A DNA stretch of 64,000 nucleotides from Solen grandis (GCA_021229015.1 CM037794.1:43599774-43663773), one strand, 5' to 3'. Positions 1 to 11,354 are shown, numbered from the stretch's first letter. Program-made: numbers and translations. Notes: generated from the sequence alone by a model not told the origin.

Positions 1-19
1 ACAAGACGTATAATGGATT

Positions 20-740
20 ACCATACCAAAATTATCAGTGTCCGCACCCTAACAAATATAACAAAAATAGATTCCAGACTTGGCCAAATTGTGTATGGGC
101 GCAAAAACTCGGAAAAGTTTCACAAGCCATATTGTCCCGGACACACCAGAGTTACGACCCTTGAAATAATGAAAAAAGAAAAGTTAATCACTAGTGTCCG
201 CTCTAAGCCTAACAAACGTGAACCTATCGTCACCAAACCTGGTCAAAATGTGTATTGGCATACTTTTTCGACTACACAAACCAGTTCTGGAATTACCCAG
301 TATATAGGCTGAGAGCCAATCAGGGAGTTATCAGCCCACCAGTACCATTTTTATATCCCCATCGAATGACCATATAATGACCGAACATATTTTGAATTCA
401 CCTGCGAAATCCAGGCGGGTGGCGTCCACTCAATTTGTCCGCTCTTTTACAATAGTAAACCAAACTTTGTCAAAAGGTGTTTAGGCACAGCATCTCATCA
501 TTAACAGCCGTAATGTCTAAGACACTCTTAAGTCACAGCCCTTGAATTGGTGAAAACGTCCACTATTACTAGTGTCCGTTTTTTAAGTCTAACAAACGTG
601 AACCTATCGTCACCAAACTCGGTAATAATGTGTATGGGCACAATATCTCGGTCAGATTTAGTAACCAGCCAGAATGTCAAAAGCTTTCTATATATGTTTA
701 TTGTCCTTGAATTAATAAGCTTACAGGATGGGCATATTAA
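20..740. repeat. Diverged interspersed repeat copies (GTGTCCG family)
   Basis: Related blocks recur at about 30-260, 540-700 and again at 3305-3480. Each has a TGTCCG(C/T) start, then a CTAACAAACGTGAACC-like stretch, then AATGTGTATGGGCACA and a later AACCAG..AAATGTC stretch. They are not coding: the small open frames here are low-complexity and unrelated. This looks like an old dispersed repeat, partly tandem at the left edge. The class is unknown. Confidence 0.6.
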
Positions 741-777
741 CCAGCGCTCTTGTTCTTAACTTTGATATGCGCAGTTA

Positions 778-835
778 GGGTCCGAACCCACGACCTCCCG
801 CTCCCGAGCGGATGCTCTATCAACTCGTCCACTGT

Positions 836-836
<1 letters not shown>
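778..836 (-). mobile_element. tRNA-derived SINE head fragment
   Basis: Read on the - strand this has a pol III B-box-like GGGTTCGGACC and the CGGGAGCGGGAGGTCGTGGG stretch seen in the fuller SINEs at 55.3 and 58.7 kb. Only the tRNA-like head is left, and it is cut off by the adjacent TA microsatellite. Confidence 0.65.

Positions 837-897
<61 letters not shown>
837..897. repeat. (TA)n microsatellite
   Basis: About 60 bases of uninterrupted TA dinucleotide follow directly on a SINE head fragment. It is probably length-variable. Confidence 0.95.
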
Positions 898-900
<3 letters not shown>

Positions 901-1510
901 GTTTCACAGGGATATCAGGAGCTGTTTGAAATGTTCCACACTCGAGACAGGCTGTTCAGAACGGTTTGCCGTCACAAGGTATCAGACATCGTTGAAATAA
1001 TGTAAGTACAACAAAAGTACAGTAACATTTTATTACTAAATTTAACTTCGAAACTTGGTTCATTTAAAAAAGTGGTTTTTACTGTATGTTTGCTAATATT
1101 TTATGTTTGTTTTGTTGTTGTTTTTGTTTTATGTGTTTGTTTGTTGTTGTTGTTGTTTTATCACTATTCACACTTGTACATAGGCATTTGTGAATAATGG
1201 AGTATTCAATTTGAAATCTCGATTGTGTCCGATATACAAGATTTTAGCAACTGTTTTTTTTTTTGTTTTTTTTTTTGTTGTTGTTTTTTTAAATACACCA
1301 CACAACGATATAAGCCACGGTATGTTACTCTTGTTTGCATATTTGTTTTGTTTTCGTGAATTCGCGCTTGTGGGTCCGAGAAAATTTGATATTGTTATTG
1401 GCTTGCGGCCGCGGCCACAAGCCAGTTATATGTCACTTTGTGATTCCATTATCATCGTTTTTCTTTTCCGATTTTCATTTTGAAATTCTTATCGTCGTTC
1501 TCGTATTACT

Positions 1511-2270
1511 TTGGACATATTGCATTTCGCAGATAGCCGAAATTATCTGTTTGTGTACACGTCATATACGGGTTTCCTGAAGTTAAGATTATTTACATGA
1601 ATGAACAACCAATAAGAAACACATTTTCAAAGTTGCATGGAAAGTTTCGACCTATAGAACTTCGAGCCCCTGTGATCAGGAATTGACTGTTGCTACTATT
1701 ATTAAACAGTTATCATATTGGCCTTCACAGTTCGGTTTGTAATTGAGAAGATGCAGCTTGGAAGCTATTTTCAAACTTTAAATATATGTAAGTCCATTCG
1801 ACGGCACTTGGTTATTATACTGAGGCCAAAACTTTAACAAAAACAGTTGGTGATTAAGCAACAAATGCTATGGATAGACCGACCGGCTAATTATGAAGTG
1901 AGCAGGCCCTCCATAAAGGAAATTTTATATCTATTATTTTTATACATCTGTCATTATCAATATATTAAAATATTACACGTGAAAAAAAGTGTACATGGGA
2001 AATCGTTGTGTTTTATACCACACTTCTGTATTTAAATATCGATGAAAGGACCAATGTAAGGCAAAAATTTTCAACATAAAGGAAACATTAGCAGACGTCT
2101 ATCACTGGATATGAGATTCGAACCTACTATTCACTGTATTTCGTTTTTGACCATATATTTATTGGATTTTTGAATCTCTATGATCATCATAACATTTCGG
2201 ACATGTTGCATTTGACAGGTAGCCGAAGTTATACGTTTGTATACACGTTATATGCGGGTTTCCCAAGTTA
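1511..2270. repeat. Direct repeat pair, about 77 bp each
   Basis: Positions 1511-1587 and 2194-2270 match along their length (GGACAT.TTGCATTT, AGCCGAA.TTAT, TACACGT.ATA.GCGGGTTTCC), about 680 bp apart. Between them is AT-rich sequence with no gene. They could be remnants of two copies of one element or the ends of a decayed one. Confidence 0.6.
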
Positions 2271-2584
2271 ACATGAATTGTGGGAAGGAATTAATAGACT
2301 GCATGTTCTGGTACTATGCTTCGATTGTTAACAAAATAAATAACCGGGAACCATTTATTATTTTAATTAGCCCTGTTGACCAGTTGAAACCTGTGAACAT
2401 TTCAAGTATGTGATTAAAAGTCTGTTTCTTAATCATATTTTAACAATAACATTTTTGGTTTAAAATTTAGCTGATACAGTAATTTACACATAACTCTTTG
2501 AAAACATTGTATTAAACTATTGATTCAATCTGTTCATATATAACATACAATATTAAGCTACACTTGCAATCGTATGCAAACTAA

Positions 2585-3015
2585 AACCAAACATCCAGTC
2601 TGAAGTTATATAACAGAAACTATAGACCCGGTTTAGATCCAGTTTAACAACATACAACTAAAACTATATATCCAGTCTAAAAACAGAGAACTTGTAACTA
2701 TATATCTAGTTTATATACAGTCTAGGAAAAAGAACAGAAACTGTAGATACGGTTTGAAAACATAGACTTGAAACAAAGATCGAACCTTCAAACATAGAAC
2801 TGAAACCAAAGATCAAGTGTGAAAACAGAAATTGAAACTATAGATCCAGTATGAAATCATAAAACGGAAAATATTCCTCTAGTATAGACACAGCCTGAAA
2901 ACATAGAACAGAAACTATAGATCCAGTCTGAAATTATATAACGGAAAATATACATCCAGTTTAGACACAGTCTGATCCGGTCGGAAAAGATAGAACTGAA
3001 ATTATAGATCCAGAA
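2585..3015. repeat. Degenerate minisatellite, unit about 34 bp
   Basis: A dozen imperfect units share cores such as GAACTGAAACTATAGATCC and CAGTCTGAAAACATAGAAC. Units differ by substitutions and small indels, so the array is old. There is no coding potential. Confidence 0.8.
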
Positions 3016-3764
3016 ACGACTCTTGTGGGAGTGATACAAGTTCTTAGCGTTCATGATTATATTTTTCCTACAGATGTTATTCTATTTTGTAGGATCACTG
3101 ATGCCTTGAAGTCAGCAAATGACCAACTTTTGTACAAAGGAAGAGAGAGGATGCTGTAAGTCTGCTTGTTTGTTGGGTTTTTTTTACGAAAAACTCGGAA
3201 TATGTTTTAGGACGAAGGAATATAATCTTATGGATTTTTATTATGTGTTTACCTAAGCGATTAGTTATCACATACTTCTGACGAAACAGTAATCGTCCGT
3301 TCAATCAGAATGTCCGCTATCTAACTCTAACAAACGAGAAACTATCTTTACAAAACATGGTCACAATGTGCATGGGCACATTATCTCGACCAAATTTGAT
3401 AACCAGACAAAATGTCTAACCGGATTTACAAAGTTTAGATTAATGAAAACTTGCACAATTAACAGTGTCTGCTCTCTATTGTAGATAGTCATGTAATGTA
3501 TCATAATGATTAGATAAAGATTATAACGCGTGGAAGGCTTTAAAATAATTTATTTAAGCATGTCAAAACATGAACCTTAATTTCCTAATTTAATCTAGGG
3601 GAAATCATTATAATATATTGAATTATAAAGCAAGTTTTTTCAGCAATAAAACATTGAAATTAAAAAAAAATGTTCCTTATATACGCATACGCACAAAATA
3701 TATAGTTTGGCGGTTTCCTTTAAAAATGATGAAAAATCACCGAAAAAAATGGGATTATTTTCTC
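3016..3764. other. Non-coding stretch with one dispersed repeat copy
   Basis: The block 3305-3480 is a third copy of the TGTCCG/AAACG/ATGGGCACA repeat found at the left edge of the window. Nothing else is recognisable before the LINE begins near 3765. Confidence 0.5.
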
Positions 3765-6070
3765 CCATCCGCCCTACCCGGTCAGTCCAGTCACAGAGAT
3801 GAACCTCGTGGTTATCTTCAGATCCTCGAGGTCACAATACAGTTTTTGTTCATTGGAGTTTCTGATGGTCATGTTTCTGTTTCTTTCTTTGACATGCCGT
3901 TTCAATCTTTGGAGGATGTACTCTGTGGTCTGTTCTTCTTCATCACATGGACAGAGTGCTGATGGTACCAGCGTGAACTTCCTGTACATATGTGAATTCA
4001 GTCTGTTTTGACCTTATCGCAGTCTGACCGTGACACTATGCTCTGGCCTGTGTAGTTGATGATATGCCTATTTATCTTGTTGGGGGCCTCATCAGTGACT
4101 TGATAATGGCCACTTTCTCATGGTAGCTTATACTTGTGTTGGGCTGTTCAGAGTGCGCTCCAAGTTTTCCTAGTTTGCCTTTTCATTTCTAGGAATACTA
4201 TAATGTGCAGGTATCCACAGGACGGCAACAATGCATGATATACTCAACTGATATAGTGCTCTGTTTAGCTTTGATGTCTTGGTGTTGGTAAGGGCTTGCA
4301 TAACAGGCTTTGGGTCTGCGAAGAAGACAACACATGAAAGCTTCTCTACAAGGTCCTCAACTATGGAAGTGGATTCCATGAGTGCTTCTGACTCCGCTTT
4401 GTAATTGCTTCAGTGTTTTCATGTCGGTGCACAAGCTGTTTTCGTACAGTCATTCGGGCATTGTATGAAAATACCAGCTTCCCCATCTTTGATAGCATCA
4501 GTTGCTGATCCATCTGTGTACACATGGATCCATTCCTCTGGGGGTACTCTTCGCAGATCATGGCTGCAACTTTGCTAGCATGGTCATCCTCCTCTTTCTT
4601 TAGTTCTAGGTTAGGAACACTGGTGCGGATTAAAACTGCAGACAGGTCATTTTCACATGGGTCTGTGAAGTCAACCATAACCAGGGGAGCAGTCTCACCG
4701 CTCAACGATGGGTGTTCTCCTTAAAGCCTTTTAGCCTTATGGACAATACTCTTTCGCTTGAGTCTGGTTTTGTTAGACCTTGCAGCCTGTCTTTCATGTG
4801 GTGGTCTGGTAGATACTCATATTTCTGTACTTGCAGAAGGATCTTGGTTTTTCTCCAATCTTGCAGAGGCTGCATTTCGCAGGTTTGCTCCATGAATTGG
4901 ATCGGGGTGGAATTAGTGACTCCGGTAACAATGCGCAAAGTTTGGTTTTGGACCTTATTAAGAGTTTAAAAGGTGGTATTAAAGGCGGTGGACCAGGCTG
5001 CCGAACTATATCAAGGTTGGGTCTCACTGTTCCCTGATATACTGCCTTCAGTATTTGCTTTCTGTCCCCATATTGCCAGTTTCTTCCAAGCCTTCTCTTC
5101 TGCATGGACAATGTGTGGTTTCCATATTTGTTTTTTGTCGAAAACCACAACAAGTGTTAAGTAGTTTGGTTTCCCTCTTTAAAAGGAAGTGTACCCATCC
5201 AGATGGTGCCTGCCTTCTGCTTAGGCGACAAAGTGAACAGTGTTTTGGATGACTTGTCCTTGTTTACTGTGACACACCAGTCCTCAGCCCAAGCGGCTAG
5301 TTTCTTGATGGCCTCCTGTATTCTCAAGGTGGCTGTGGTGGCATATTCTTCCCTGTACCATAACACCGGTCGTATGCATACAGCGCTGCATGTACTCCCC
5401 TGTTAGTTCTGCAACCGGATCATTGATAAGGAGCAAGAAGAGGGTAGGGGAGAGGACGCTTCTTTGAGGGACTCGTAAAAGAAACCTTCTACTCTTAACC
5501 CTATCCATGCTGACTCTAGCTCTCCTGTTGTGGAGATAAGATCTGATCCATCTAAGATTTTTGCCTTCAACAACCCCTCTTATCAATTTGACAAAGATAT
5601 CATTAGTCCAGACTTCATCAAAGGTTCGCTGTAGGCCAATCCATGCTGCTAAGACGATCTTCTGTTTTTAGAAAGCATCCTCAATTTCTTGAGCTAGGTA
5701 TGTTGATTGGACTTCAGTGCATCGAAACTGTCTTAAGCCAGCTTAATTCCATATAGCTTGTTTGTTTCCAGGTTGTACTTGAGGCGATGATTGACAATCC
5801 TCTCTATGGTCTTTCCAGCACAACTGTTAAGGCTTATGGTGCGATAGCTTACCGTCCATTTTGGGCTCTTGCCTTTCTTCAGAATGGGCGCCATATGTCC
5901 TCCCGCCAGATCTGTGGCAGCATGCCTGAGTTCCAGCTGTTGTTGTAGATGTCGAGGAGTTTGCACATTGTTGTATTGCCAAAGTGGGTCAACATTTCAT
6001 TTGTGACACCATCTGGATCTGGCAACTTCTTCTTTTTCAGCTGTCTGAGAGCTGTTTTGAGCTCAGGTCA
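3765..6070 (-). mobile_element. Dead non-LTR retrotransposon (LINE) with RT and RNase H
   Basis: Read on the - strand from 6070 downward, successive frames give recognisable pieces of one polyprotein. At 5966-5733 is the RT entry (PILKKGK then YRTISLNSCAGKTIERI). At 5586-5410 is WIRSYLHNRRARV followed by VPQRSVLSPTLF and LINDPV. At 4560-4440 is an RNase H start with a (Y)TDGSA-like motif, and at 4250-4170 its end (LWIPAHYSIPRNEKAN). RT plus RNase H in this order points to the I/Jockey-like superfamily. Many frameshifts and stops are present, and the YADD box is altered, so it is inactive. ORF1 and the endonuclease are absent, so it is 5'-truncated. Confidence 0.85.
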
Positions 6071-6649
6071 GAAAAGCAAGATCTTATTTTAATTTAAATA
6101 AATGGGTTGGAAGTTCTAAATATGTAATCGAGTTACAAAACATGCACGTTGAAGTACTTCATGAGACATTTTATTCGGTGTTTAGTTTTGAAGATCGGGC
6201 TTGAAAAAAATTGCGTGTTCAACATCATTAAAATAAGCCAAAAATGCTATTTTTGTTGCTGCTGTTCTTCAGCACTGATCAATTGAAAAATCCCGTCATA
6301 ACTTTTACATTTTTCGAAATATTTGAACCGTATAAATGTAAAAACGTCTTAAAATACTGGCCGAGTATGAGTTTTATATAAACAATATTGACCGTGTGGG
6401 GCTTTTCTGTAAACAATAATGGCCGGGTGGGGTTTTACTGTAATGAATATTGACCGAGTGGGGCTGTCACGAATATTGATTGAATTGGTTTTTGTAACGA
6501 AAATGAATGACATTGTTTGGAATAATATCGAAAAATCTGGGGCATAAAACATCAATACTGATCAAAAGTGTTTTAATAACAAAATGTTGATTAGATATGT
6601 TATACAGATGTTCCATTTATGGGTTATAAACAGGTATAATATAGGGGAT
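6071..6649. other. Stretch without recognisable features
   Basis: AT-rich sequence between the LINE and a fold-back element. It has short GTGGGG-containing imperfect repeats at 6390-6470 (ACCG.GTGGGG...AATATTG, three times). No gene is seen. Confidence 0.5.
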
Positions 6650-6800
6650 AATTGTTTGTTTTGGTGTAAGATCGATTAATAATTTCACTGAGTGAACATA
6701 AAAGGGATATTTTCACGAGTAGCGAAGCCACGAGTGAAATTTCATATTTTTATGTTCACGAATGAAATTATACATCGATCTTTCACCAAAACAAACAATT
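6650..6800. mobile_element. Fold-back element (MITE-like), 151 bp
   Basis: The ends form a perfect 17-bp inverted repeat (AATTGTTTGTTTTGGTG and its complement). Pairing continues inward with few mismatches through GATCGAT, AATTTCA and GTGAACATAAA to a centre near 6725. It is non-coding. The short palindromic form suggests a non-autonomous DNA transposon. Confidence 0.8.
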
Positions 6801-6956
6801 TTTCTATTTATATAATGCTTTGAAGGCCAGAAATTAGCTTTGTTACTCACAAAATTATTATTTTTATGATTACCTCGCATGCGTGACGTTTTTTATGACG
6901 TCATTTCTTCCGTAAAACTCAGCACAAATGACGCTCCGATCATTTTATAACGTATG

Positions 6957-7014
6957 ATCTGGTTTTATGCTGTTAGCATAGGTCTTTTCATGGTGTCCTC
7001 TATGAGGGAAAGGG
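6957..7014. mobile_element. End fragment of a TTAA-flanked MITE
   Basis: It matches the right end of the complete element at 48357-48579, including the terminal CTATGAGGGAAAGGG. It is followed by TTAA at 7015-7018. The left part of the element is missing. Confidence 0.7.
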
Positions 7015-7018
7015 TTAA

Positions 7019-7661
7019 TGAGAACAACTCAACCCATGTTCGTTATTCTGACAAACTTTAAGAGCGTGGAATCAAATAATGTTAATACCTTTTTTCAAAA
7101 TATATCTATGGACAAAACTCTTTGTATTCATCTTGTCCATAAACGGATAAGTTCCATTTAAAGGAAACAAAGGGGGGTAACCAGTAATTACATGATTGTA
7201 ACATATCACTCTAATGATCTCCCTTGCAGTAATGCAGCAGATCTATTACTCTCACAGTGCGATTGATACCAGATATTGGTATTGATTCTATTTTACAGTA
7301 TTAGGTCGGTTTGCATAAAATTAGTAAGTTATAATAGAAAAAAGTATGCATGCATCAGTTAAAATTGTAAATGAAATTCATGCCGACAATACCAGGTTTA
7401 TATCTGAATATCTCAGAAAGCTTTATCTTAAAATTTCATGTATAGAGCATGGGATATATTGTATACGTCGTGACCTTGTGAATGGTATCTTTTTGAAATT
7501 CGATATGAAATAAAGAAATTACTATTACTATCTGAATTTTATTAGTTATGAACGTCATATTTTTTCATTGGAGAAATACTGCACTTGTATAACAAATGGA
7601 TATTTCTTAAATACCAGTTGTCATTACCTTACACCTTGGCACATATTGAATGAAATTATAG
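7019..7661. other. Non-coding sequence upstream of the first SAMHD1-like exon
   Basis: No SAMHD1 exon, SINE or inverted repeat was recognised here. It is presumably intron of the SAMHD1-like gene, because the exon at 7662 starts at an acceptor (ATTATAG) with a split codon. Confidence 0.5.
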
Positions 7662-7851
7662 AAGCTTGTCGGAGACGGTACAAGACATGACGGCATATAA
7701 GCAAGTGACTGACTATGCACTCTTCGAGATACTTCGACTACCTGAGACTGAACAAACAAGAGAAGCAAAAGAGATTGTAAGGAACATACATCGCCGAAAC
7801 CTTTACCGTTTTATTGGCGAAAAGCGTTTCAAGCTTAAAAAAAATAATAAG
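7662..7851 (+). CDS. SAMHD1: SAMHD1-like exon a
   Basis: The acceptor is ATTATAG and the donor is AAG|GTAACA. It begins with one base of a split codon and then has 63 codons. It covers the helical region after the HD core (TAYKQVTDYALFEILRL, then NIHRRNLYRFIGEKRF). Its 3' end is partly duplicated inside the following intron. Confidence 0.82.
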
Positions 7852-10229
7852 GTAACACACACACACACGCCCACCCACACATCTATTTATTTATGTATAA
7901 TATTTTTTTTTCTTTTTTTTTTAAATTTCTTTCTGTGATTAAGATATAAATGCCGAATCTTTACCGTTTTATAGGCGAAAAGCGTTTCCAGCTTAACAAA
8001 AAATAAGTCCTCCAAACACACACATATTTATTTATTTTATTTATTTTTATTTATTTATTTATTTAAATATTTATTTATTTATTTCTCAGATTAAAAAAAA
8101 TACTCAAGAAAATTTAGCATTTTTCTTAGAACTTTTGCAGAGTATTGTCCATTTGCAGTTGATTTTGTATTTGTTTGGATTTGTTAGTATACGATAATCG
8201 CGTGCTTGTGTTAATGTACATTTCGATATATTAAATGTTTTTTGTTAGTTTCTTACTTGATTGTATGAGGGGGGTCGAGGAACAGGTATCCTGTACTATT
8301 TCTAGTTTTCTATTATTATAACATTCGAAATAATACGGTGTTTATACGTAGTTTATGAAGGGCAAAAAATTAAACGTTCATGTCATTTTTTTTTCAATTC
8401 CATTCCAGCGCTCGAAGTTTAATACGTTTTTGATATTTTATTTTGTTATTAAGTAAGTATTGTTTATTGTTTTCACATATTTTTCTCCATAGGACGAAGT
8501 TCGAAGAGAATTGATCGAAAGAATGGAGCAGGTATATAGTATTATCTGATATTAATTATTGTTGTTGTTTTTGTGTGTGTGTGTGTTTTTTAATGTTTTT
8601 TGTTTCAACACTACATTTGAAACTGTATTAGCGGCCACCTGTATTAAGCGACCAACCTGCATCTAGCGGTCAGTTTCAACATTACCAAACTATAGCATTG
8701 TTATACGTTTAATCTTCATTCAGCGGCCCTCTCTGTTAATCGGACACTTTCTCTTGTTCCCTCGATAGACCGCTTAATACAAGTTTGACTTTATGTGATT
8801 TGCAAATAAGAAACGTTAGAGCAGACATATCAGTTACTTCTAAAGCAATACTTAACTTTTGTATATTTGCTAAAAAAAGACAACACAAAGAATAACACAT
8901 TTAGCTACTTAATGTTTTTTTGTTAATTGGATTTAACGTCCCACCGACAGTATTTTAGTCACTTGGAGATGATGTCTACTTGAGACAGATATAATGTTGC
9001 CACACTGCAGTATCACGCCGTAGACATGTGGCATGATACCACACCCAGTCACATTATCCTGACACCGGGTCAACCAGTTCTTGAACTACCCTTATTTGCT
9101 GAGCGCCAAGCAAGGGAACTATACCAGTACCGTTTTTTACGACTTTGGTATGTCGCGGCCGGGGATCGATCCCACGACCTCCCGATTCCGGGGCGGGCGC
9201 GCCTACCATTCGGCCACCGGTACCGGTATTTTAAATACTTATGATACTGTAATCTGTGTATATGAAGTGGCGTTGATTGCGTGGGTTTGACGTTCAACCA
9301 ACAGCATTTCAGCTATATGGGGACTTATGTTCCCATTATATATAGCGGTGCTTCACTGTGCTACCACGCCGTAGACATGTGTCATTATACCACACCCGGT
9401 CATATTATCCTGACACAAGTGCCGAGAACGCCCCTTTATACGCGAAGTGTCAAGCATATGAGATACACGAATACTGCTTTAACGACTCATGCCATGTCAA
9501 GCATGGGAATCGAACCACGACCTCATGTTTACCACTTGGTCAACGGGACTGGTACAGATCAAATTAAATCCCATTTAACCCGATAAATGCAGACAATGAA
9601 ATAATTTTATTATTTTCACGCAGGAGAACATTTGCGCATTTAAACGAAACTTATACTGTATTATTTTTCAGGATGGTGAACAATTGACGGAAAGGAACAA
9701 AAACAACATAGTTGTCGACGTGAGTCAATGTGTACTTTAAAAGTTCAGTTTCAATCTCGGTTTAACTCATAGCATCACTGTCAGTACATATATAAGATAT
9801 ATTAAATCAACAATTTGCATTAGCATCGTAAAATTGTGAGTAAATGACCCACCTGCAGTAAAAGTGTCCAGAGTACGCTAAATGTAAAGTTCTTGTCACA
9901 AACAAGATGCAATGAGGAGGTTATATGTTACAAAAAGTGATGGAGTTTGTCAACAATATTAAAATATACATCTATACCTTTCTATTCAAAGTACTTTTAT
10001 TTTCCACTTTCTTTTGCTTTTCTCTCCCTCCCTCTCTCTCGCTCTCTCTCATACCTGTACCTTACGCCTCTCTTCTCTAATTCAATTTGACATACATACA
10101 GTAACAACCTTTTTCTTGCTCTTTTGTGTTCTATGTCAATTAATGCATATTTTAATAGTTATGATGAATGAAGCAAGAATAAGTAAATAATCATTTATAA
10201 TTTACAAAAAATAAAAAATCATACAAAAA

Positions 10230-10271
<42 letters not shown>

Positions 10272-10787
10272 TTCGTTTTAAAACTAAGATACATGCATAA
10301 CGAAGGTCACTATTGTCCATTTGTGGCCTACCTGACTGCGGACCCAAAGGTTGTGGGTTCGAACCCCGTTGTAGACAAGGATTTTAATGACCTTCTCGGG
10401 TACAAAGGATTTGTCCAACCCAGGAATCGTCGCGAGGGATTAGTATAAACTTTAAGATTTGTTTCCAACTGAGTTGGAATACTTACCTTTAAACCAAACA
10501 TAGTTGAGTAATTCTTTATTATAGTTCAAAGTTTTAAAATTGAACCTAATAAGCTAAACGATAGTTTTTTCATGCGTGTATTAAAAATATAACTTTACTG
10601 TGGAACAGTAACATTGACTGTTATGCTATGAGATGTTTCACTCTTTCAATTCTTTTTTGTTTTCAGATTGTTGCATTTACCTACACAAATGATGAAGAGA
10701 ACCCACTGGACAAAGTTTGGTTCTATTCTAAAGATGCCAATCAAGCATACCGTTATCCTGATGAAAAGGTGGGATCAAACGCACATA

Positions 10788-10824
<37 letters not shown>

Positions 10825-11354
10825 GCAGAGAGAGAGGGGGGACAGAAGGGGGATTATAACTCAAAAATATTATTTTTGCAATTATGAAATGTAAAATAGT
10901 AAGAATAATGTTTCGCCATCACAAGCTGGTTATTAGCTACTAGAATCAAAAAATATTTTCCAATTTACGAAATTATATTCTTTGAATTTGAAATACATTG
11001 TATTCCGTTATTTCGGGCATGGTTTTATCCATTATGGTAAGTAGGACATACACTTGATTCTTGGATACAGTAGTCGGTCCCGTACACCTGTAAGTGAAAC
11101 ATTAATATACTGAGTGTATGATCAATTTATATTTCAGTCTGTATCTAGAATAAGATTCAGAATAAAGACAACATAATATGCAGATTCGGATGTAATTGAA
11201 GTTTTTATCTGCTGACCTTTTTCAGAAACCTTTAACGCTACCAAGCACATTCGGGGAAGAATATGTGCGAGTAGTCAGTAAAGATAGAAACGAGGGATTC
11301 ATCGGGAGACTTAAAAAGGCTTTTGAAAAATGGTGCGATGGCATTCAACAGTAG
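7662..11354 (+). CDS. SAMHD1: SAMHD1-like protein, C-terminal five exons (gene span)
   Basis: Exons 7662-7851, 8493-8531, 9672-9719, 10667-10768 and 11226-11354 join in phase 0 and end at TAG (11352-11354). They give about 168 residues that follow the C-terminal half of SAMHD1. AYKQVTDYALFEIL corresponds to the family's AY.KLTD..(F/L)EIL, EAKEIVRNIHRRNLYRFIGE to AREIL..I..RNL(F/Y)K.VGE, NPLDKVWFY to NPIDHVSFY, and EEYVRVVSKD to the E(Q)LIRVYCKK region. SAMHD1 is a nuclear dNTP triphosphohydrolase that lowers dNTP pools and restricts retroelements and viruses. The HD-motif exons are N-terminal to this part and are not recognisable upstream. The protein ends shortly after KWCDGIQQ, without the longer tail of the vertebrate protein. 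The assignment rests on remembered family pattern, not on a search. Confidence 0.82.
7952..8010 (+). pseudogene. Partial duplicate of SAMHD1-like exon a within the intron
   Basis: It repeats the last part of exon a (GCCGAA.C.TTTACCGTTTTAT.GGCGAAAAGCG...) with a few substitutions, then loses the GTAACA donor. The following ACACAC/TTTATTTA sequence is also repeated, so about 160 bp was tandemly duplicated. No acceptor precedes it, so it is probably not used. Confidence 0.75.
8028..8095. repeat. (TTTA)n-rich tract
   Basis: Imperfect TTTA tetranucleotide repeats continue from the duplicated exon tail. A shorter version follows the original exon at about 7882-7895. Confidence 0.8.
8493..8531 (+). 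CDS. SAMHD1: SAMHD1-like exon b (13 codons)
   Basis: The acceptor is CTCCATAG and the donor is CAG|GTATAT, phase 0 at both ends. It encodes DEVRRELIERMEQ. It corresponds to the linker after the VGE motif. It is very short and would be missed by ORF-based prediction. Confidence 0.7.
8615..8795. mobile_element. MITE with AGCGG..TTAA motifs (pogo-like ends)
   Basis: GTATTAGCGGCCACCTGTAT and its inner repeats face an inverted GACCGCTTAATACAAGTTTGA at the right end. Related copies lie at about 12110-12230 and 51890-51962. The CAGTCAAACCTG-like end resembles pogo/Tigger inverted repeats, which begin CAGT..AA and insert at TA. No coding capacity. Confidence 0.6.
8921..9230 (-). mobile_element. tRNA-derived SINE (family A), full length
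   Basis: On the - strand it has a tRNA-like head with CCGGTGGCCGAATGGTAGGC (A box) and GGGATCGATCCCC (B-box region). The body follows with CCCGGTGTCAGGATAATGTG and GATACCACAC, and the tail ACTGTCGGTGGGACGTTAAA. Orientation is opposite to the host gene, inside the intron between SAMHD1-like exons b and c. Confidence 0.85.
9285..9560 (-). mobile_element. Degenerate tRNA-derived SINE (family A)
   Basis: The same order of blocks as the neighbouring SINE is present but diverged: GTAGACATGTGTCATTATAC, the GTCA..TTATCCTGACAC block, and a tRNA-like head with GGAATCGAACC. It lies about 50 bp from the first SINE in the same intron and same orientation, and is clearly older. Confidence 0.75.
9672..9719 (+). 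CDS. SAMHD1: SAMHD1-like exon c (16 codons)
   Basis: The acceptor is TTTTTCAG and the donor is GAC|GTGAGT, phase 0 at both ends. It encodes DGEQLTERNKNNIVVD, matching the SAMHD1 segment just before the FIVDVINMDYG-like strand. Confidence 0.72.
10234..10270. repeat. (GT)n microsatellite
   Basis: About 37 bases of uninterrupted GT. A second GT run lies at about 10791-10820, only 22 bases past the exon d donor. Confidence 0.95.
10300..10490 (+). mobile_element. tRNA-like SINE head, second type
   Basis: A B-box GGTTCGAACC (10356-10365) is preceded by an A-box-like TGTGGCCTACCTGACTGCGG. The downstream body (ACCTTCTCGGGTACAAAGGA) differs from the other SINEs in the window, so it is probably a different SINE family. 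Confidence 0.5.
10667..10768 (+). CDS. SAMHD1: SAMHD1-like exon d
   Basis: The acceptor is TTTTCAG and the donor is AAG|GTGGGA, 34 codons, phase 0. IVAFTYTNDEENPLDKVWFY matches the family's FIVDVINMDYGM(x)EKNPID.VSFY region. A GT microsatellite begins 22 bases into the next intron. Confidence 0.85.
11226..11354 (+). CDS. SAMHD1: SAMHD1-like terminal exon
   Basis: The acceptor is TTTTTCAG; 42 codons then TAG. It encodes STFGEEYVRVVSKDRN and ends RLKKAFEKWCDGIQQ, matching the last conserved SAMHD1 block (PEKFAEQLIRVYCKK...FVQWC). The vertebrate C-terminal extension is absent. Confidence 0.85.
   Translation, partial: KPLTLPSTFGEEYVRVVSKDRNEGFIGRLKKAFEKWCDGIQQ

Noticed and set aside
1335..1580. 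Overlapping 80-97 codon ORFs near 1.2-1.6 kb
   Set aside because: Phe/Val-rich translation of T-runs; no supporting features.
4524..5406. + strand ORFs of 65-85 codons
   Set aside because: Antisense shadows of the LINE RT/RNase H region.
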